The notes: a model not told the origin generated them from the sequence alone. 64,000 nucleotides of DNA from Flavobacteriales bacterium (GCA_016703005.1 JADJCX010000008.1:1-64000); one strand, 5' to 3'; counted from the stretch's first letter, positions 25,836-36,240 are shown. Program-made: numbers and translations.

Positions 25836-27824
25836 ATGCCACAGCAGAAGTCATCGCATACGCATCCGCTCACCGTTGCCGGATTGCTCGTCACCCTCGG
25901 TATCATCTATGGCGACATCGGCACCAGTCCGCTGTACGTGTTCAAGGCGATCATCGGCGACAAACCGATCACCGAGCAGCTCGTTTTCGGCGGCATCAGC
26001 TGCGTGTTCTGGACGCTCACGTTGCAGACGACGTTCAAGTACATCTTTCTGACGCTGCGCGCGGACAACCGTGGTGAGGGCGGGATCTTCTCGCTCTACG
26101 CGTTGGTGCGGCGCTACGCGAAGTGGATCTACCTGCCGACGATCCTCGGGGCAGCAACGCTCATGGCCGATGGCATCATCACACCACCGATCTCCGTGTC
26201 GTCGGCGATCGAAGGTCTGGGTGGCGTGAAGGCTTTTGAAGGCATCATCGTTCCGGGAAACAACCTCACGGTGAGCATCGTGATCGGCATCATCTCGTTG
26301 CTGTTCTTCTTCCAGCGTTTCGGTACCAAGGTGGTGGGCTTCGCCTTCGGTCCCATCATGTTCGTGTGGTTCAGCATGCTGCTGATCCTCGGGCTGGTGC
26401 AGGTGTCAGCGTTCCCGCATGTGTTGCAATGCCTGAATCCCTACTACGCGTACGAGCTGTTGGTGGAGTACCCCAATGGTTTCTGGATACTCGGTGCCGT
26501 CTTCCTCTGCACAACAGGGGCGGAAGCCTTGTACAGCGATCTCGGTCATTGCGGACGGCGCAACATCCAGATGAGCTGGATCTTCGTGAAGACCGCGCTC
26601 GTGATCAACTACATGGGCCAAGGCGCGTGGTTGCTCACGCACGGCGGCACGCACCTCAATGGTGCGAACCCCTTCTATGAATTGATGCCACCGTGGTTCT
26701 TGGTGATCGGTGTGGTGATCGCCACCTGCGCAGCGATCATCGCCAGCCAAGCATTGATCAGCGGTTCGTTCACGCTGATCAGCGAAGCCATACAGCTGAA
26801 CTTCTGGCCGCGCGTGCGGGTGAAGTATCCCACGGAAGTGCGTGGCCAGATCTACATCCCCAGCGTGAATTGGATGCTCTGGGCGGGCTGCTTGGCCGTG
26901 ATGTTCATCTTCCGAGAAAGCGGCCACATGGAAGCGGCGTACGGCTTCTTCATCGTGATGGCGATGCTGATGACCACCACATTGATGTACGGCTACCTCC
27001 GCTACGTGCGCAAGTGGTCACTGTTGTTGGTGTTGCCCATCATCGGTATTTTCCTCACGGTGGAAGGCGCCTACTTCGTGGCGAACGTGGTGAAGATCCT
27101 GCAGCGCCCGTGGTTCGTGCTGAGCGTACTATCGATCGTGGGCGTCATGTTCATCTGGTTCCGTGGCCGCAAGATCACCAACCGGTTCCTCGACTTCACA
27201 CGGCTCGCCGATCATGCGCAAGCCCTGCGCGACCTGAGCAACGACAAGGAGATCACCAAATACGCCACTCACTTGGTGTACCTGACCAAAGCGGACAATG
27301 CCGGACAGGTGGAGCAGCACATCATCGACAGTATACTGTCGCGCAAGGTGAAGCGCGCGGACATCTACTGGTTCGTGCATGTGAACTACACCGATGCGCC
27401 CTACACCATGGAGTACCGCGTGCAGGAGCTGATCGACGACAAGGTGATCCGCGTGGATTTCAACCTGGGGTTCCGTGTACAACCGCGCATCAACATGCTC
27501 TTCCGCCGCGTGATGGAGGAACTGGAAGCCGGGGAAGAACTACACTTCAGCAGCCGCTATGAGAGCATCAAGAAGGGCGACTTCCACACGGACATCTGCT
27601 ACGTGCTCACCGAGCGCATCCTGTCCGTGGAGAACGAATTCAACTTCCGCAAGGACGCGATACTTGATGCCTACTACTCACTGAAACATCTGGCCCTCGG
27701 CGATCGCGAAGCCTTCGGTCTCGACCCGAACGTTACCGTCATAGAGCAAGTGCCGTTGGTGATCAGCGAATGTGCGCCGGTGCCGTTGGCGCGGGTAGGG
27801 AAGAGATCGGAACAAGGTCTCTGA
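25836..27824 (+). CDS. kup: Kup-type low-affinity potassium transporter
   Basis: This encodes 662 residues. The first helix region reads LLVTLGIIYGDIGTSPLYVFK, the Kup hallmark. Others follow: NRGEGGIFSLYALVRR, ADGIITPPISVSSAIEG, TTGAEALYSDLGHCGRRNIQMSW, LISGSFTLISEA and VRVKYPTEVRGQIYIPSVNW. Twelve membrane helices span residues 10 to about 450, followed by a cytoplasmic tail of about 200 residues. Kup proteins import potassium with protons. The length is slightly above the enterobacterial protein. Close spacing after the sensor kinase gene suggests one transcript. Confidence 0.95.
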   Translation: MPQQKSSHTHPLTVAGLLVTLGIIYGDIGTSPLYVFKAIIGDKPITEQLVFGGISCVFWTLTLQTTFKYIFLTLRADNRGEGGIFSLYALVRRYAKWIYLPTILGAATLMADGIITPPISVSSAIEGLGGVKAFEGIIVPGNNLTVSIVIGIISLLFFFQRFGTKVVGFAFGPIMFVWFSMLLILGLVQVSAFPHVLQCLNPYYAYELLVEYPNGFWILGAVFLCTTGAEALYSDLGHCGRRNIQMSWIFVKTALVINYMGQGAWLLTHGGTHLNGANPFYELMPPWFLVIGVVIATCAAIIASQALISGSFTLISEAIQLNFWPRVRVKYPTEVRGQIYIPSVNWMLWAGCLAVMFIFRESGHMEAAYGFFIVMAMLMTTTLMYGYLRYVRKWSLLLVLPIIGIFLTVEGAYFVANVVKILQRPWFVLSVLSIVGVMFIWFRGRKITNRFLDFTRLADHAQALRDLSNDKEITKYATHLVYLTKADNAGQVEQHIIDSILSRKVKRADIYWFVHVNYTDAPYTMEYRVQELIDDKVIRVDFNLGFRVQPRINMLFRRVMEELEAGEELHFSSRYESIKKGDFHTDICYVLTERILSVENEFNFRKDAILDAYYSLKHLALGDREAFGLDPNVTVIEQVPLVISECAPVPLARVGKRSEQGL

Positions 27825-27852
27825 CCTTGCCCGAATGTGCTGAAACAAGCGC

Positions 27853-30035
27853 TCAATGCTTCACAAAGCGCGCATGATCAGCGCCGCCATGCGGGTCGAT
27901 GACGACCACGAGATACGTTGCAGCGGACAAGCCCGACAAGTCAATTCCGTTCTCATCGAGCGGTCCGCTGCGGATCAACCGTCCATCGGTTTGCAGCAGT
28001 TGGTAGGTGCAGTTGGCCAGAGCGCCCTGCACGAACACGCGATCACTTGCGGGTTGCGGGTAGAGGAGCAGGGTGGCATCCGATCCCGTATCGGCAATAG
28101 CCATCGGCGATTGAGCAATAAGCACTGCTGGTGGTGTGCGCACGGGGGGATTGAAGTCGAAGTAGATATCGGCTGCGTTGCTGATGACAGTGCCTGCCAC
28201 GAGCGGTTGTTGCGGCTGAATGCGGAACGTCACCAACCCATGGCTGGCGGCTTCGTTGGTGTTGCTATCCGGCAGTAGGATATTCTCGAAGCGCCATTCG
28301 GCAACACGATCGGGTTTGAACGAAACGGTGAAGGGGTGCGAGGCCAAGCCCTGTTGGAATGAGGCCATGTCAAGCTCCCCGCTCAACGTGTCCGTGATCA
28401 CAACAGTGAAGGCGGTATCCGTGCCGGTGTTCTGGAAACGGATGACGTAATCGATGTATTCATCGAGCAGGATGAAGTACTCCGTTGTGCTGGTGTTGCT
28501 ACTGGTGATCGCGGTCTTGTCGTTGGGGTCGTAGCTGCCGGTTATCAACTGCGCGCGCGTGTCCGAGTTGTTGACCAGCGTCGATTCAGTGAGCGGTTGC
28601 GACACGTCGAGCGTTGCGCTCAGCGCTGTTCCGAGGAGGCCAGGGTTCGGCGGCACCGCTAATTGAACGGAGACATTGGCCTCGCCGAAGCCGCTCAGCG
28701 CGGTGAGCCCGGTCCATGTAACGCTGTTGGCCGTAGTGGTGGAAGGAACTGGCACTGCGGAAACGAACGTGAGCAACGGATCGAAGGTCAGAACGATATC
28801 GAGCACACCGCTTTGCTGGCCGCTGAGGTTATTCGCTCTCCCGAAGTAGGTGAAGATGAAACCGGGTCGGGCTGCGTTGGAGAACAGTTCCGCTGACACA
28901 TCGAGTGCGATCGTGCTGCTGTCCGCGAAGTCGATGATGGCAGCTGGGTTGAGGTTGTCGATGGTGAAGGCTTCCGGGTTATTGGCCGGGCACAACTGCA
29001 CGATATCGTCGGCCGGTTGTTCGATGGTGAAGTTGCCGTAGGGCAGGCCGTGCTGGTCGTAGCTGCCGTCCGCATCGGTAATTGCATACTCACCCGCGGG
29101 CTGTATTGTGAGCACCCGGTAGGGCATACCGGGGTCGTTGGGGTCCTGCACACAGTCCTGGTCGTGATCGAAATACATCGATCCGCTCACGGTACCGCAC
29201 GCCGGTCCCAGGTCCGGCACGTCGAAACCGATGGTATCCACACAACCGGGGAACAGTATGTTGAACCAGTCACGCTCCACCACATAGTGCCCGGCCGATA
29301 GGTTCGGCGCGGTGGTGTTGTTATAAGGGACATGAACGGTCCGGCTACGAAATTCAGCTGTGCGTCCAAGATGTTCGCCTGCACACCAAGGAAGTTGTCA
29401 GTTGGCACATTGATCACTGCACTCCCGTTGGCCCCACCGCATGCCCCGTGATCGCGAAACCACCACCAGGTTATTGTCCAGTGGGGCCATGATGAGCTCC
29501 AATGCATCCCCAATGCACCCTGACACCGTCGATCACTTGCACCGTCACCATTTCCCCCACAATATGGTCCGAACATGGGTAGACTATTGTTCGGGTCCAA
29601 GCCGAGATAGCCGCCTTGGTCCAACGAGTAGGAAAGTGCGCCGATATGGTTCATGTACTCCTCGTGTACGTTGAACGCTCCGTTGCATTGATCGGGGCAG
29701 GCATGTAATCCCTGCTGATTGATGGCACCTTGGAGGTCCAGAAAGGGCTGGTCGATGATCTCGGCACTGTCCACCAGCACCGTTCCGATGTTGTCGGTGA
29801 TGGTGATGATGTACCAACCAGCGGTGAGGTTCTGAATGTTCGACGTAACGGCGCCATTGCTCCATGAATAATTGTAGGGTGCGCTACCGCCGAAGGCTCC
29901 GGCTTGTATCCATCCATTGTCACTGCCGCACGTCTCGTTCGCAACGATGAACGTGACCGAGAGCGCGTCGCTTTCGGTGGCGGCGATCAACACTATCGAG
30001 AGGACTAATGAACGCAGGTGGAGTGACGATACCAT
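27853..30035 (-). CDS. T9SS surface protein with DUF7619 and SprB-like modules, frameshifted
   Basis: ATG 30035 gives the signal peptide MVSSLHLRSLVLSIVLIAA (abridged) and a SprB-like repeat (YNYSWSNGAVTSNIQNLTAGWYIITI). Between 29570 and 29320 the frame changes several times: GGEMVTVQVIDG, LIMAPLDNNLVVVS, HGACGGANGSAVINVP and VPYNNTTAPNLSAGHYVVERDW come from three frames. After that, one frame runs to the end with SdrD-like DVDQDG-type signals (YFDHDQDCVQDPNDPG), a DUF11-like domain and DUF7619 (GSYDPNDKTAITSSN, DYVIRFQNTGTDTAFTVVI, ISNAADIYFDFNPPVRT). The final 75 residues are a type A sorting domain (LLYPQPASDRVFVQGA, LSGLSAATYLVVVID). The protein is exported and surface-anchored; the adhesion role is inferred. 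Confidence 0.75.
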
Positions 30036-30137
30036 CGGGTGGGGGATTGTGTTGTGGAGACGCAGAGATACTGTTCGGGATGCTTTCCGTGGTTTTGCCA
30101 TTGGATCCCATCGTCTCCTAAGTGCCGACCGGACGGC

Positions 30138-30145
30138 CATCTTTG
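30138..30145 (+). promoter_or_regulatory. Putative -7 promoter box before tpiA
   Basis: CATCTTTG matches five of six fixed bases of TANNTTTG and ends 6 bases before ATG 30152. Transcription would begin at or next to the start codon. Confidence 0.3.
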
Positions 30146-30151
30146 CGGCGC

Positions 30152-30908
30152 ATGAAAAAGATCATTGCCGGCAATTGGAAGATGCACAAGGACCGCGCGG
30201 AAGCTGCGGCGCTCATTGATGGGATACTGCTGGCAAGTGCCGACCTGCCCAGCGGTGTGGACATGGTCGTGGCTCCCGCCTTTCCCTTCTTGGTCGATAC
30301 GGTGGATCGTACCAAAGGCACGCGGTTGCGGATCGGTGCACAGAACGTGCATGCCGCGACCCATGGTGCATATACTGGCGAAGTGAGCGTGGCCATGCTT
30401 GCGAGCATCGGGGTGCAATACTGCATCGTAGGCCATAGTGAGCGTCGCCAATACTGGAACGAAACCGACGCGGAGGTGGCAAAGAAGATCGGTGCGCTGC
30501 TGCGCGCCGGTATCAAACCGATCTACTGCTGCGGCGAGCGCAAAGAAGAGCGCTTGGCCGAACGGCACTTCGATGTAGTGGGTGCGCAGATGAAAGAAGC
30601 GCTGGGCGGTTTCAACGAAGCCGAATTGAAGCGTATCGTCATCGCCTACGAACCGGTGTGGGCCATCGGTACCGGCCTGAATGCCACTGCACAGCAAGCA
30701 CAGGATATGCACGCACATATCCGGTCGCTCTTGCGCACCCATGGTAGTGGCGTCGCGGATGCCGTACCCATATTGTATGGTGGTAGTTGCAAACCCGATA
30801 ACGCTAAGGAACTGTTCGCATGCCCTGATGTGAACGGCGGGCTGATAGGTGGCGCGGCGTTGGATGCTGCGAGCTTCACCTCATTGGTACGGATAGCGGG
30901 GGGAGTGA
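30152..30908 (+). CDS. tpiA: Triosephosphate isomerase
   Basis: This encodes about 250 residues, the standard size. It has GNWKMHK with the substrate-binding Lys10, His95 in IVGHSERRQ, Glu167 in AYEPVWAIGTG, and YGGS in the phosphate loop. It interconverts dihydroxyacetone phosphate and glyceraldehyde 3-phosphate in glycolysis and gluconeogenesis. As printed, the frame has no stop and runs on into prmA through a run of six G at 30898-30903. With five G the end is LVRIAGE and a TGA at 30906-30908 overlapping the ATG of prmA. A real fusion is possible, but a one-base error in that run is the simpler reading. Confidence 0.92.
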
Positions 30909-31741
30909 TGCACTACACCTCCTCCTCCTTCCGTATAGCACCGCTTGAACCATGGCGTGGCATTTTGGTGGCTTTGTTGGGCGAAGTCGGCTACGAGAGT
31001 TTTGAGGAGAACGCTGATGGACTGGTGGCGTACATCCGCAGTGATCGGTTCGACGCCGGCGCCGTTGACGCGCTCTTTCCCATGAGCATGCCCGAAGTGG
31101 ACGTATCGGTTAAGCACACCGATATCGCGCCACGCAATTGGAACGCGGAATGGGAGAGCAGCTTCAGTCCGATCGAGATCGATGGCGCGGTGCGCATCCG
31201 CGCTGAATTCCATGAGAGCAAGCCGGGCTTCGAGCACGATCTGGTCATCACCCCGCGTATGGCCTTCGGTACCGGGCACCACGCCACCACCAGAATGATG
31301 GTCCGTGCCATGCTTCCGCTCGACTTCCGTGGCAAGCGGGTGTGCGACCTGGGTTGTGGCACTGCCGTTCTGGCCATCCTCGCCCAACGCCTCGGTGCTG
31401 CCCACGTGGACGCCTTCGACATCGATCAGGGAGCAGTGGACAACGCGCGCGATTGTGTATTGCGGAACGGTTGTGAAAGGGTGCATGTGGACAACGGCAC
31501 GGTCGACTCGCTAAGGGGCCTTCGGTACGCGGCTATTTTGGCCAACATTGAACGCAACACGCTTCTGCGCGACCTGCCCGCTTTGCGCGAAGCCCTTGAG
31601 CCGGGAGGTATCCTCCTGCTCAGTGGTTTCGTTGTCGCCGATGTACCGCGCATGCGCGATGCAATGGTGGAACAAGGCTTGCAGCCCGCCGAGGCATTGA
31701 CCGAAGGCGAATGGGCATTGGTTGGAGGACGGAAACCTTAG
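30908..31741 (+). CDS. prmA: Ribosomal protein L11 methyltransferase
   Basis: This encodes 277 residues starting MHYTSSSFRIAP, typical of Bacteroidota PrmA. The N-terminal substrate domain (1-125) ends in PRNWNAEWESSFSPIEI. The methyltransferase domain has FGTGHHATTRMM, motif I VCDLGCGTAVLAI, the acidic residue in VDAFDIDQGAVDNA, and AILANIERNTLLRDL in place of the usual NI..N.LL. It trimethylates ribosomal protein L11 with S-adenosylmethionine. The stop is a TAG at 31739-31741. It is linked in frame to tpiA in the printed sequence (see tpiA). Confidence 0.9.
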   Translation: MHYTSSSFRIAPLEPWRGILVALLGEVGYESFEENADGLVAYIRSDRFDAGAVDALFPMSMPEVDVSVKHTDIAPRNWNAEWESSFSPIEIDGAVRIRAEFHESKPGFEHDLVITPRMAFGTGHHATTRMMVRAMLPLDFRGKRVCDLGCGTAVLAILAQRLGAAHVDAFDIDQGAVDNARDCVLRNGCERVHVDNGTVDSLRGLRYAAILANIERNTLLRDLPALREALEPGGILLLSGFVVADVPRMRDAMVEQGLQPAEALTEGEWALVGGRKP

Positions 31742-31744
31742 TGG

Positions 31745-31776
31745 GGCTTCAAGCTTCAGGCTTCAGGCTTCGGGCT
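31745..31776 (+). repeat. Heptamer tandem repeat before a start codon
   Basis: Four and a half 7-base units read GGCTTCA, AGCTTCA, GGCTTCA, GGCTTCG, GGCT. The array fills the gap between the prmA stop and GTG 31777, which begins a clean signal peptide. It is the same arrangement as at 3201-3234. Confidence 0.75.
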
Positions 31777-34700
31777 GTGCGGGTATTTTTGGCGATCGTG
31801 TTCGTGGTCGCTACCACGTCCGTCTTCGCGCAAGCGAAACCCTTCAGCACCGATCAAGCACTCTTCCTATCGGAGATCACGGAATTCCTGGAAGGAGCGG
31901 ATAAGAAGGAAGCGCGTCCCTTCATTGAGCAACAGTTCGCTCCAGCATGGAACGGGTCCTTCCTCACCGGGGCCATGCGCATCAAGGTGGTGGAGGTGGC
32001 GAACTACATGCTGAAAAAGCGGTTCGAAGCATTCCCCTCATTCCGTGATTACCTAAGTGCTGTTGCGGCCTTCTCCGCCAGCGGAAAGAGCGCGACGGAG
32101 TTCGACGCATGGATGGCGAGCAACCAGAAGATCATCGACGGAGGTCGCAAGAAGCAGTTCAGCGAGTTCATCGCCGTGTGCGCAGGGCTCTTCAAGGATA
32201 ATACGCTGTATGCGAGCGCCAGCACGGTGTGGAAGAGCAGCAACAACAAGTTCACGTTCGCCTATGACACCGTGCCGAAGGTGATATTCGAGCGGATGGA
32301 CCTGAAGTGCTACGCGAAACGCGATAGCGCCGTGATCCTCGGCACCAGCGGTGTGTATCTGCCTACCCAGGTGTTGTGGCTCGGTCGCGGAGGAAAGGTG
32401 ACTTGGCAGCGCGCTGGTTTGAAGCCGGAGGCAACCTACGCGGAATGGGCCGGTAGCTACCAAGTGCCGCTGAAGAGCGCAACGTTCGAGGTGGACACTG
32501 TGCAGTTCAACGATCCCTACTTCGATCGAACATTACGAGGGCGCCTAGTGGACAAAGTGCTGGCCGGTGCAGAAGAGGACAATGCAAGCTATCCGCGGTT
32601 CGAGAGCTACGATCGGCGCCAGAAGGTGAAGGATATCGTTGATGGCATCGACTTCGAAGGCGGCTTCACCATGAAGGGCGCGAAGCTCCAAGGCTATGGC
32701 ACGCGGGACGAACCGGCTTATCTCACATTCTACAGGGACAAGCGTCCTTTCATCGTCACCAGCGGATTGGTCTTCACCATCGAACCGGAGAAGATCAGCA
32801 GCGATGATGTCGGCGTGAAGATCATCGTGGAGAAGGACAGCATCTTCCACCCGAGCGTGAGCCTGAAGTTCATCAAGGACAAGAAGCAGCTGACGCTGAT
32901 CAAGAAGGATGAGGGCTTGAGCAAAGGCCCGTACTACGATACGTACCACAAGCTCGACATGTACTTCGAGACCTTGATCTGGAAGCAAGGCGATCCGTTG
33001 ATCACGTTCGGAAACCTGCAGGGCAGCGCACAAACGAAGGCCAGCTTCGAGAGCTTCGACTACTTCAAGGAGAAGCGGTACATGGGAATGCTCGGTATCG
33101 ACGCCGTGCATCCGCTTGTGCGCATCAACGACTATGTGAAACAGAGCGGGGAGCTGTTCAGTGCGCAGGAGTTCGCGGTGTTCACCAAGCTGCAGAAGAC
33201 GACGGTGATCCGCATGCGCATCGACATGGCGAACAAAGGATACCTGCTCTACGATCCAGAGACCGAAACGGTGAACGTGAAGCCCCGTCTGCGCGACCAC
33301 ATACTCGCCAGCGCGCAGAAGCGCGACTACGATGTACTGCAGTTCAACAGCAATAGCGACGATGGGAGGAACGCGCTGTTGAACCTGCTCAACTGGGACC
33401 TTACCCTGCGTGGCGTGTCGCGCATCATCGTCAGCGACAGCCAGGATGTGAAGATCTATCTAGCTGGCAAAGAGGTGGTGGTGAAGAAGGACCGTGATTT
33501 CAGTTTCGGTGGTGTGGTTCAGGCGGGGAAGCTTACCTACCATGGTAAGGAGTACTACTTCCACTACGACCCCTTCATCGTGGATCTGCTGAATGTGGAC
33601 AGCGTAAGCTTCATGGCCGATAGTTTCGATCCCGACGAGAACGGACACACCTACTGGGTGAAGGTGCGCAACGTGTTGGAGCAGGTGAGCGGCACGCTGG
33701 AGATCGATGAACCGAGCAACAAGAGCGGGATCCAGCAGGTGAAGGGCGAGGACGGGAAGATGAAAGCGAAGTATCCGCAGTTCCCCAAGTTCAACAGTGC
33801 GAAGGAGAGCTATGTATTCTACGACAAGAAGGACATCCAACGTGGCGTGTACGACCGCGACAAGTTCTACTACAAGAGTGATCCCTTCCAGATCGACAGC
33901 TTGGATGACTTTACGAACAAGGGCTTGAATTTCCCGGGTATCCTGGTGAGCGCGGGCATCTTCCCCGACATCCGCGAAACGCTCGGACTACAACCGGACT
34001 ATGCCTTGGGCTTCGTGCGCCCAACAGGCGATGGCGGCTTGCCACTCTATGGCAAGAAGGCGACGTTCACCAGCACCATTACCCTCAACCATGGCGGTCT
34101 GCAGGGTGAGGGTGCGTTGGAGTATCTCACTACTACATACGAAAGCAAGGCGCTCGCCTTCTGCCCTGACAGCACGTACGGCATAGCCGATACACTGTGG
34201 AACACCAAGAGCGCCGCTGCATTGAAAGTGCCGGAGGTGCAGGCATCGAACGTGTTCACGCGATTGGAACCGAAGAACGATAAACTGCTCGCCGATCGAC
34301 GCGGTGCGCCGATGAACATGTACGGCGGCCAGGGCTTTCTCTACGGCCGCACCGAACTGACACCGAGCGGTATGGCGGGCGCCGGCATGGTGGACTTCAA
34401 GAACGCCACGCTTGCCAGTCGGTTATTCGACTTCAATACAATGGACATACACGCGGACACGAGCGACTTCCGCTTGACCGAAGGCGACACGGCGAGCATT
34501 GCGTTCCGCACCGACAATGTGAACGCCACGGTGAAACTGGACGAACGAATCGGCGAATTCGTCAGCAACGGCAAGAACACGAAAGTCGAGTTCCCAGTGA
34601 ACCAGTACATGTGTTTCATGGACCGCTTCAAATGGTTCATGGACCAAGGCGATATCGAACTGGAAGCCGATCAGACAGCCGCAGCCGGCAGCGAGGATCT

Positions 34701-36237
34701 GCAACTGTCCGGAACGAACTTCATCAGCACCCGGCCCGATCAGGACAGCTTGGCCTTCATGGCGCCCAAAGCGCGATACGATCTGAAGAACCACTTGATC
34801 ACGGCGAACGATGTACCGTACATCCAAGTGGCCGACGCACAGATCACGCCCGACAGCAACAGGGTGCGCATACGTCGCAACGCGGAGATGGACCCGATCA
34901 CCAACGCGGTGATCACGGCCAACTTCGTTACCAAGCACCACACCATTTACAATGCAACGGCCAACATCAAGGCGAAACGGGATTACAGTGCCGTAGGCGA
35001 TATCGACTATGTGGACGAGACACAGAAGAAGCAAGTGATCCATCTCGACAACATCGATGTGGATACGGCATACACGACATATGCACGCGGCAAGTTGTTG
35101 GAGAAGGACAACTTCCAATTGAGCCCGTACTTCGACTTCTTTGGCGATGTGCACCTGCGCGCCAACGAGAAGCCGCTCACCTTCGATGGCCAAACGCGGA
35201 TCATACACGTGTGCGAAGGGTTGGAGAAGAACTGGATGCGCTTCCGTGCGCCCATCGACCCTGCGGAGATCTTCATACCGGTCGGCGATTCGTTGAAGGA
35301 TGACATCGGTGCGGATATCGGTGCGGGGATCTTCATCAGCAACGACGATCCGTTCACGCTCTACGGCACCTTCCTCAGCCGCAAGCGCGATGGCAAGGAC
35401 CGGCCGGCGATCGCAAGCCGTGGACTGTTGTTCTACGATAAGGCGAAGCAGGAATACCTAATAGGTCCCAAGGACAAGATCCGTCAGCGCAACCTGCCCG
35501 GCGATCTCGTGGCGCTCAACACCAATTCGTGTGAGATCGCCGCCGATGGTCGCATCGGTGCGGGCCTCGATCTCGGTCGTGTGAGCCTCATCGACGTTGG
35601 CACGCTGAAGCATATGCCGGGAACGAAGGAAACCACCGCTCAGGTAACGCTGACGGCGAACTTCCACTTCCTCGACAACGCTTTGGAGCGCATGGTGGAC
35701 GAAGTGATGGCCTACCCGGACCAGAAGCAATTGGACCTGTTGAAGACCAACTATGAGAAGACGATGCGTGAGTTGCTCGGGTTGGAGAAGAGCGACAAGC
35801 TGATCAGCGAACTGAGCCTGAAGGGCGAGATCAAGAAGCTGCCGGACGAAATGGCGCGGAGCCTGGTGCTGAGCGATGTGAATTTGAAATGGGACCAGAA
35901 CCAAGAAGCGTGGGTTAGCGAAGGCAACATCGGGCTGGCCACAGTGCTGAAGAAGACCGTGTTCCGCACGCTGAAGGGGAAAGTGGAACTGGCGCGTAAA
36001 CGCAGTGGCGACAGCATGACGATACTGCTGATGCTCGACGACCAGACCTACTACTACTTCCAATACACACGCAACTACCTGTATGCCTATAGCAGCGATC
36101 AGCAGTTCAATACCATGTTGAGCGAACTGAAGGACGACAAGCGCGTGCTCGAGGCGAAGAAGGACGACGCTCCCTATCAGTTCATCCTCACCAACAAGAA
36201 GAAGGTGGACGACTTCAAGAACCGCTACGGCCTTTGA
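31777..36237 (+). CDS. Giant exported protein of unknown function
   Basis: The product has 1486 residues from GTG 31777, where MRVFLAIVFVVATTSVFAQA is an ideal signal peptide. The frame is open upstream to ATG 31711, but that stretch overlaps prmA and is made of the heptamer repeat, so it is rejected. There is no Cys-rich, PKD or sorting module and no clear terminal membrane helix. The chain is a long succession of beta-rich segments with many FDxxDxxxF, DVxFEG and GxGxLxF patterns, for example GIDFEGGFTMKGAKLQGYG, FGGVVQAGKLTYHGKEY and GGQGFLYGRTELTPSGMAGAGMVDF. This resembles repetitive OstA/LptD- or AsmA-like beta scaffolds, but I cannot name a family. A helical stretch near 1350-1400 precedes a final beta block (DQTYYYFQYTRNYLYAYS). 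It lies between prmA and plsY. Confidence 0.8.
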   Translation: MRVFLAIVFVVATTSVFAQAKPFSTDQALFLSEITEFLEGADKKEARPFIEQQFAPAWNGSFLTGAMRIKVVEVANYMLKKRFEAFPSFRDYLSAVAAFSASGKSATEFDAWMASNQKIIDGGRKKQFSEFIAVCAGLFKDNTLYASASTVWKSSNNKFTFAYDTVPKVIFERMDLKCYAKRDSAVILGTSGVYLPTQVLWLGRGGKVTWQRAGLKPEATYAEWAGSYQVPLKSATFEVDTVQFNDPYFDRTLRGRLVDKVLAGAEEDNASYPRFESYDRRQKVKDIVDGIDFEGGFTMKGAKLQGYGTRDEPAYLTFYRDKRPFIVTSGLVFTIEPEKISSDDVGVKIIVEKDSIFHPSVSLKFIKDKKQLTLIKKDEGLSKGPYYDTYHKLDMYFETLIWKQGDPLITFGNLQGSAQTKASFESFDYFKEKRYMGMLGIDAVHPLVRINDYVKQSGELFSAQEFAVFTKLQKTTVIRMRIDMANKGYLLYDPETETVNVKPRLRDHILASAQKRDYDVLQFNSNSDDGRNALLNLLNWDLTLRGVSRIIVSDSQDVKIYLAGKEVVVKKDRDFSFGGVVQAGKLTYHGKEYYFHYDPFIVDLLNVDSVSFMADSFDPDENGHTYWVKVRNVLEQVSGTLEIDEPSNKSGIQQVKGEDGKMKAKYPQFPKFNSAKESYVFYDKKDIQRGVYDRDKFYYKSDPFQIDSLDDFTNKGLNFPGILVSAGIFPDIRETLGLQPDYALGFVRPTGDGGLPLYGKKATFTSTITLNHGGLQGEGALEYLTTTYESKALAFCPDSTYGIADTLWNTKSAAALKVPEVQASNVFTRLEPKNDKLLADRRGAPMNMYGGQGFLYGRTELTPSGMAGAGMVDFKNATLASRLFDFNTMDIHADTSDFRLTEGDTASIAFRTDNVNATVKLDERIGEFVSNGKNTKVEFPVNQYMCFMDRFKWFMDQGDIELEADQTAAAGSEDLQLSGTNFISTRPDQDSLAFMAPKARYDLKNHLITANDVPYIQVADAQITPDSNRVRIRRNAEMDPITNAVITANFVTKHHTIYNATANIKAKRDYSAVGDIDYVDETQKKQVIHLDNIDVDTAYTTYARGKLLEKDNFQLSPYFDFFGDVHLRANEKPLTFDGQTRIIHVCEGLEKNWMRFRAPIDPAEIFIPVGDSLKDDIGADIGAGIFISNDDPFTLYGTFLSRKRDGKDRPAIASRGLLFYDKAKQEYLIGPKDKIRQRNLPGDLVALNTNSCEIAADGRIGAGLDLGRVSLIDVGTLKHMPGTKETTAQVTLTANFHFLDNALERMVDEVMAYPDQKQLDLLKTNYEKTMRELLGLEKSDKLISELSLKGEIKKLPDEMARSLVLSDVNLKWDQNQEAWVSEGNIGLATVLKKTVFRTLKGKVELARKRSGDSMTILLMLDDQTYYYFQYTRNYLYAYSSDQQFNTMLSELKDDKRVLEAKKDDAPYQFILTNKKKVDDFKNRYGL

Positions 36238-36240
36238 ACC

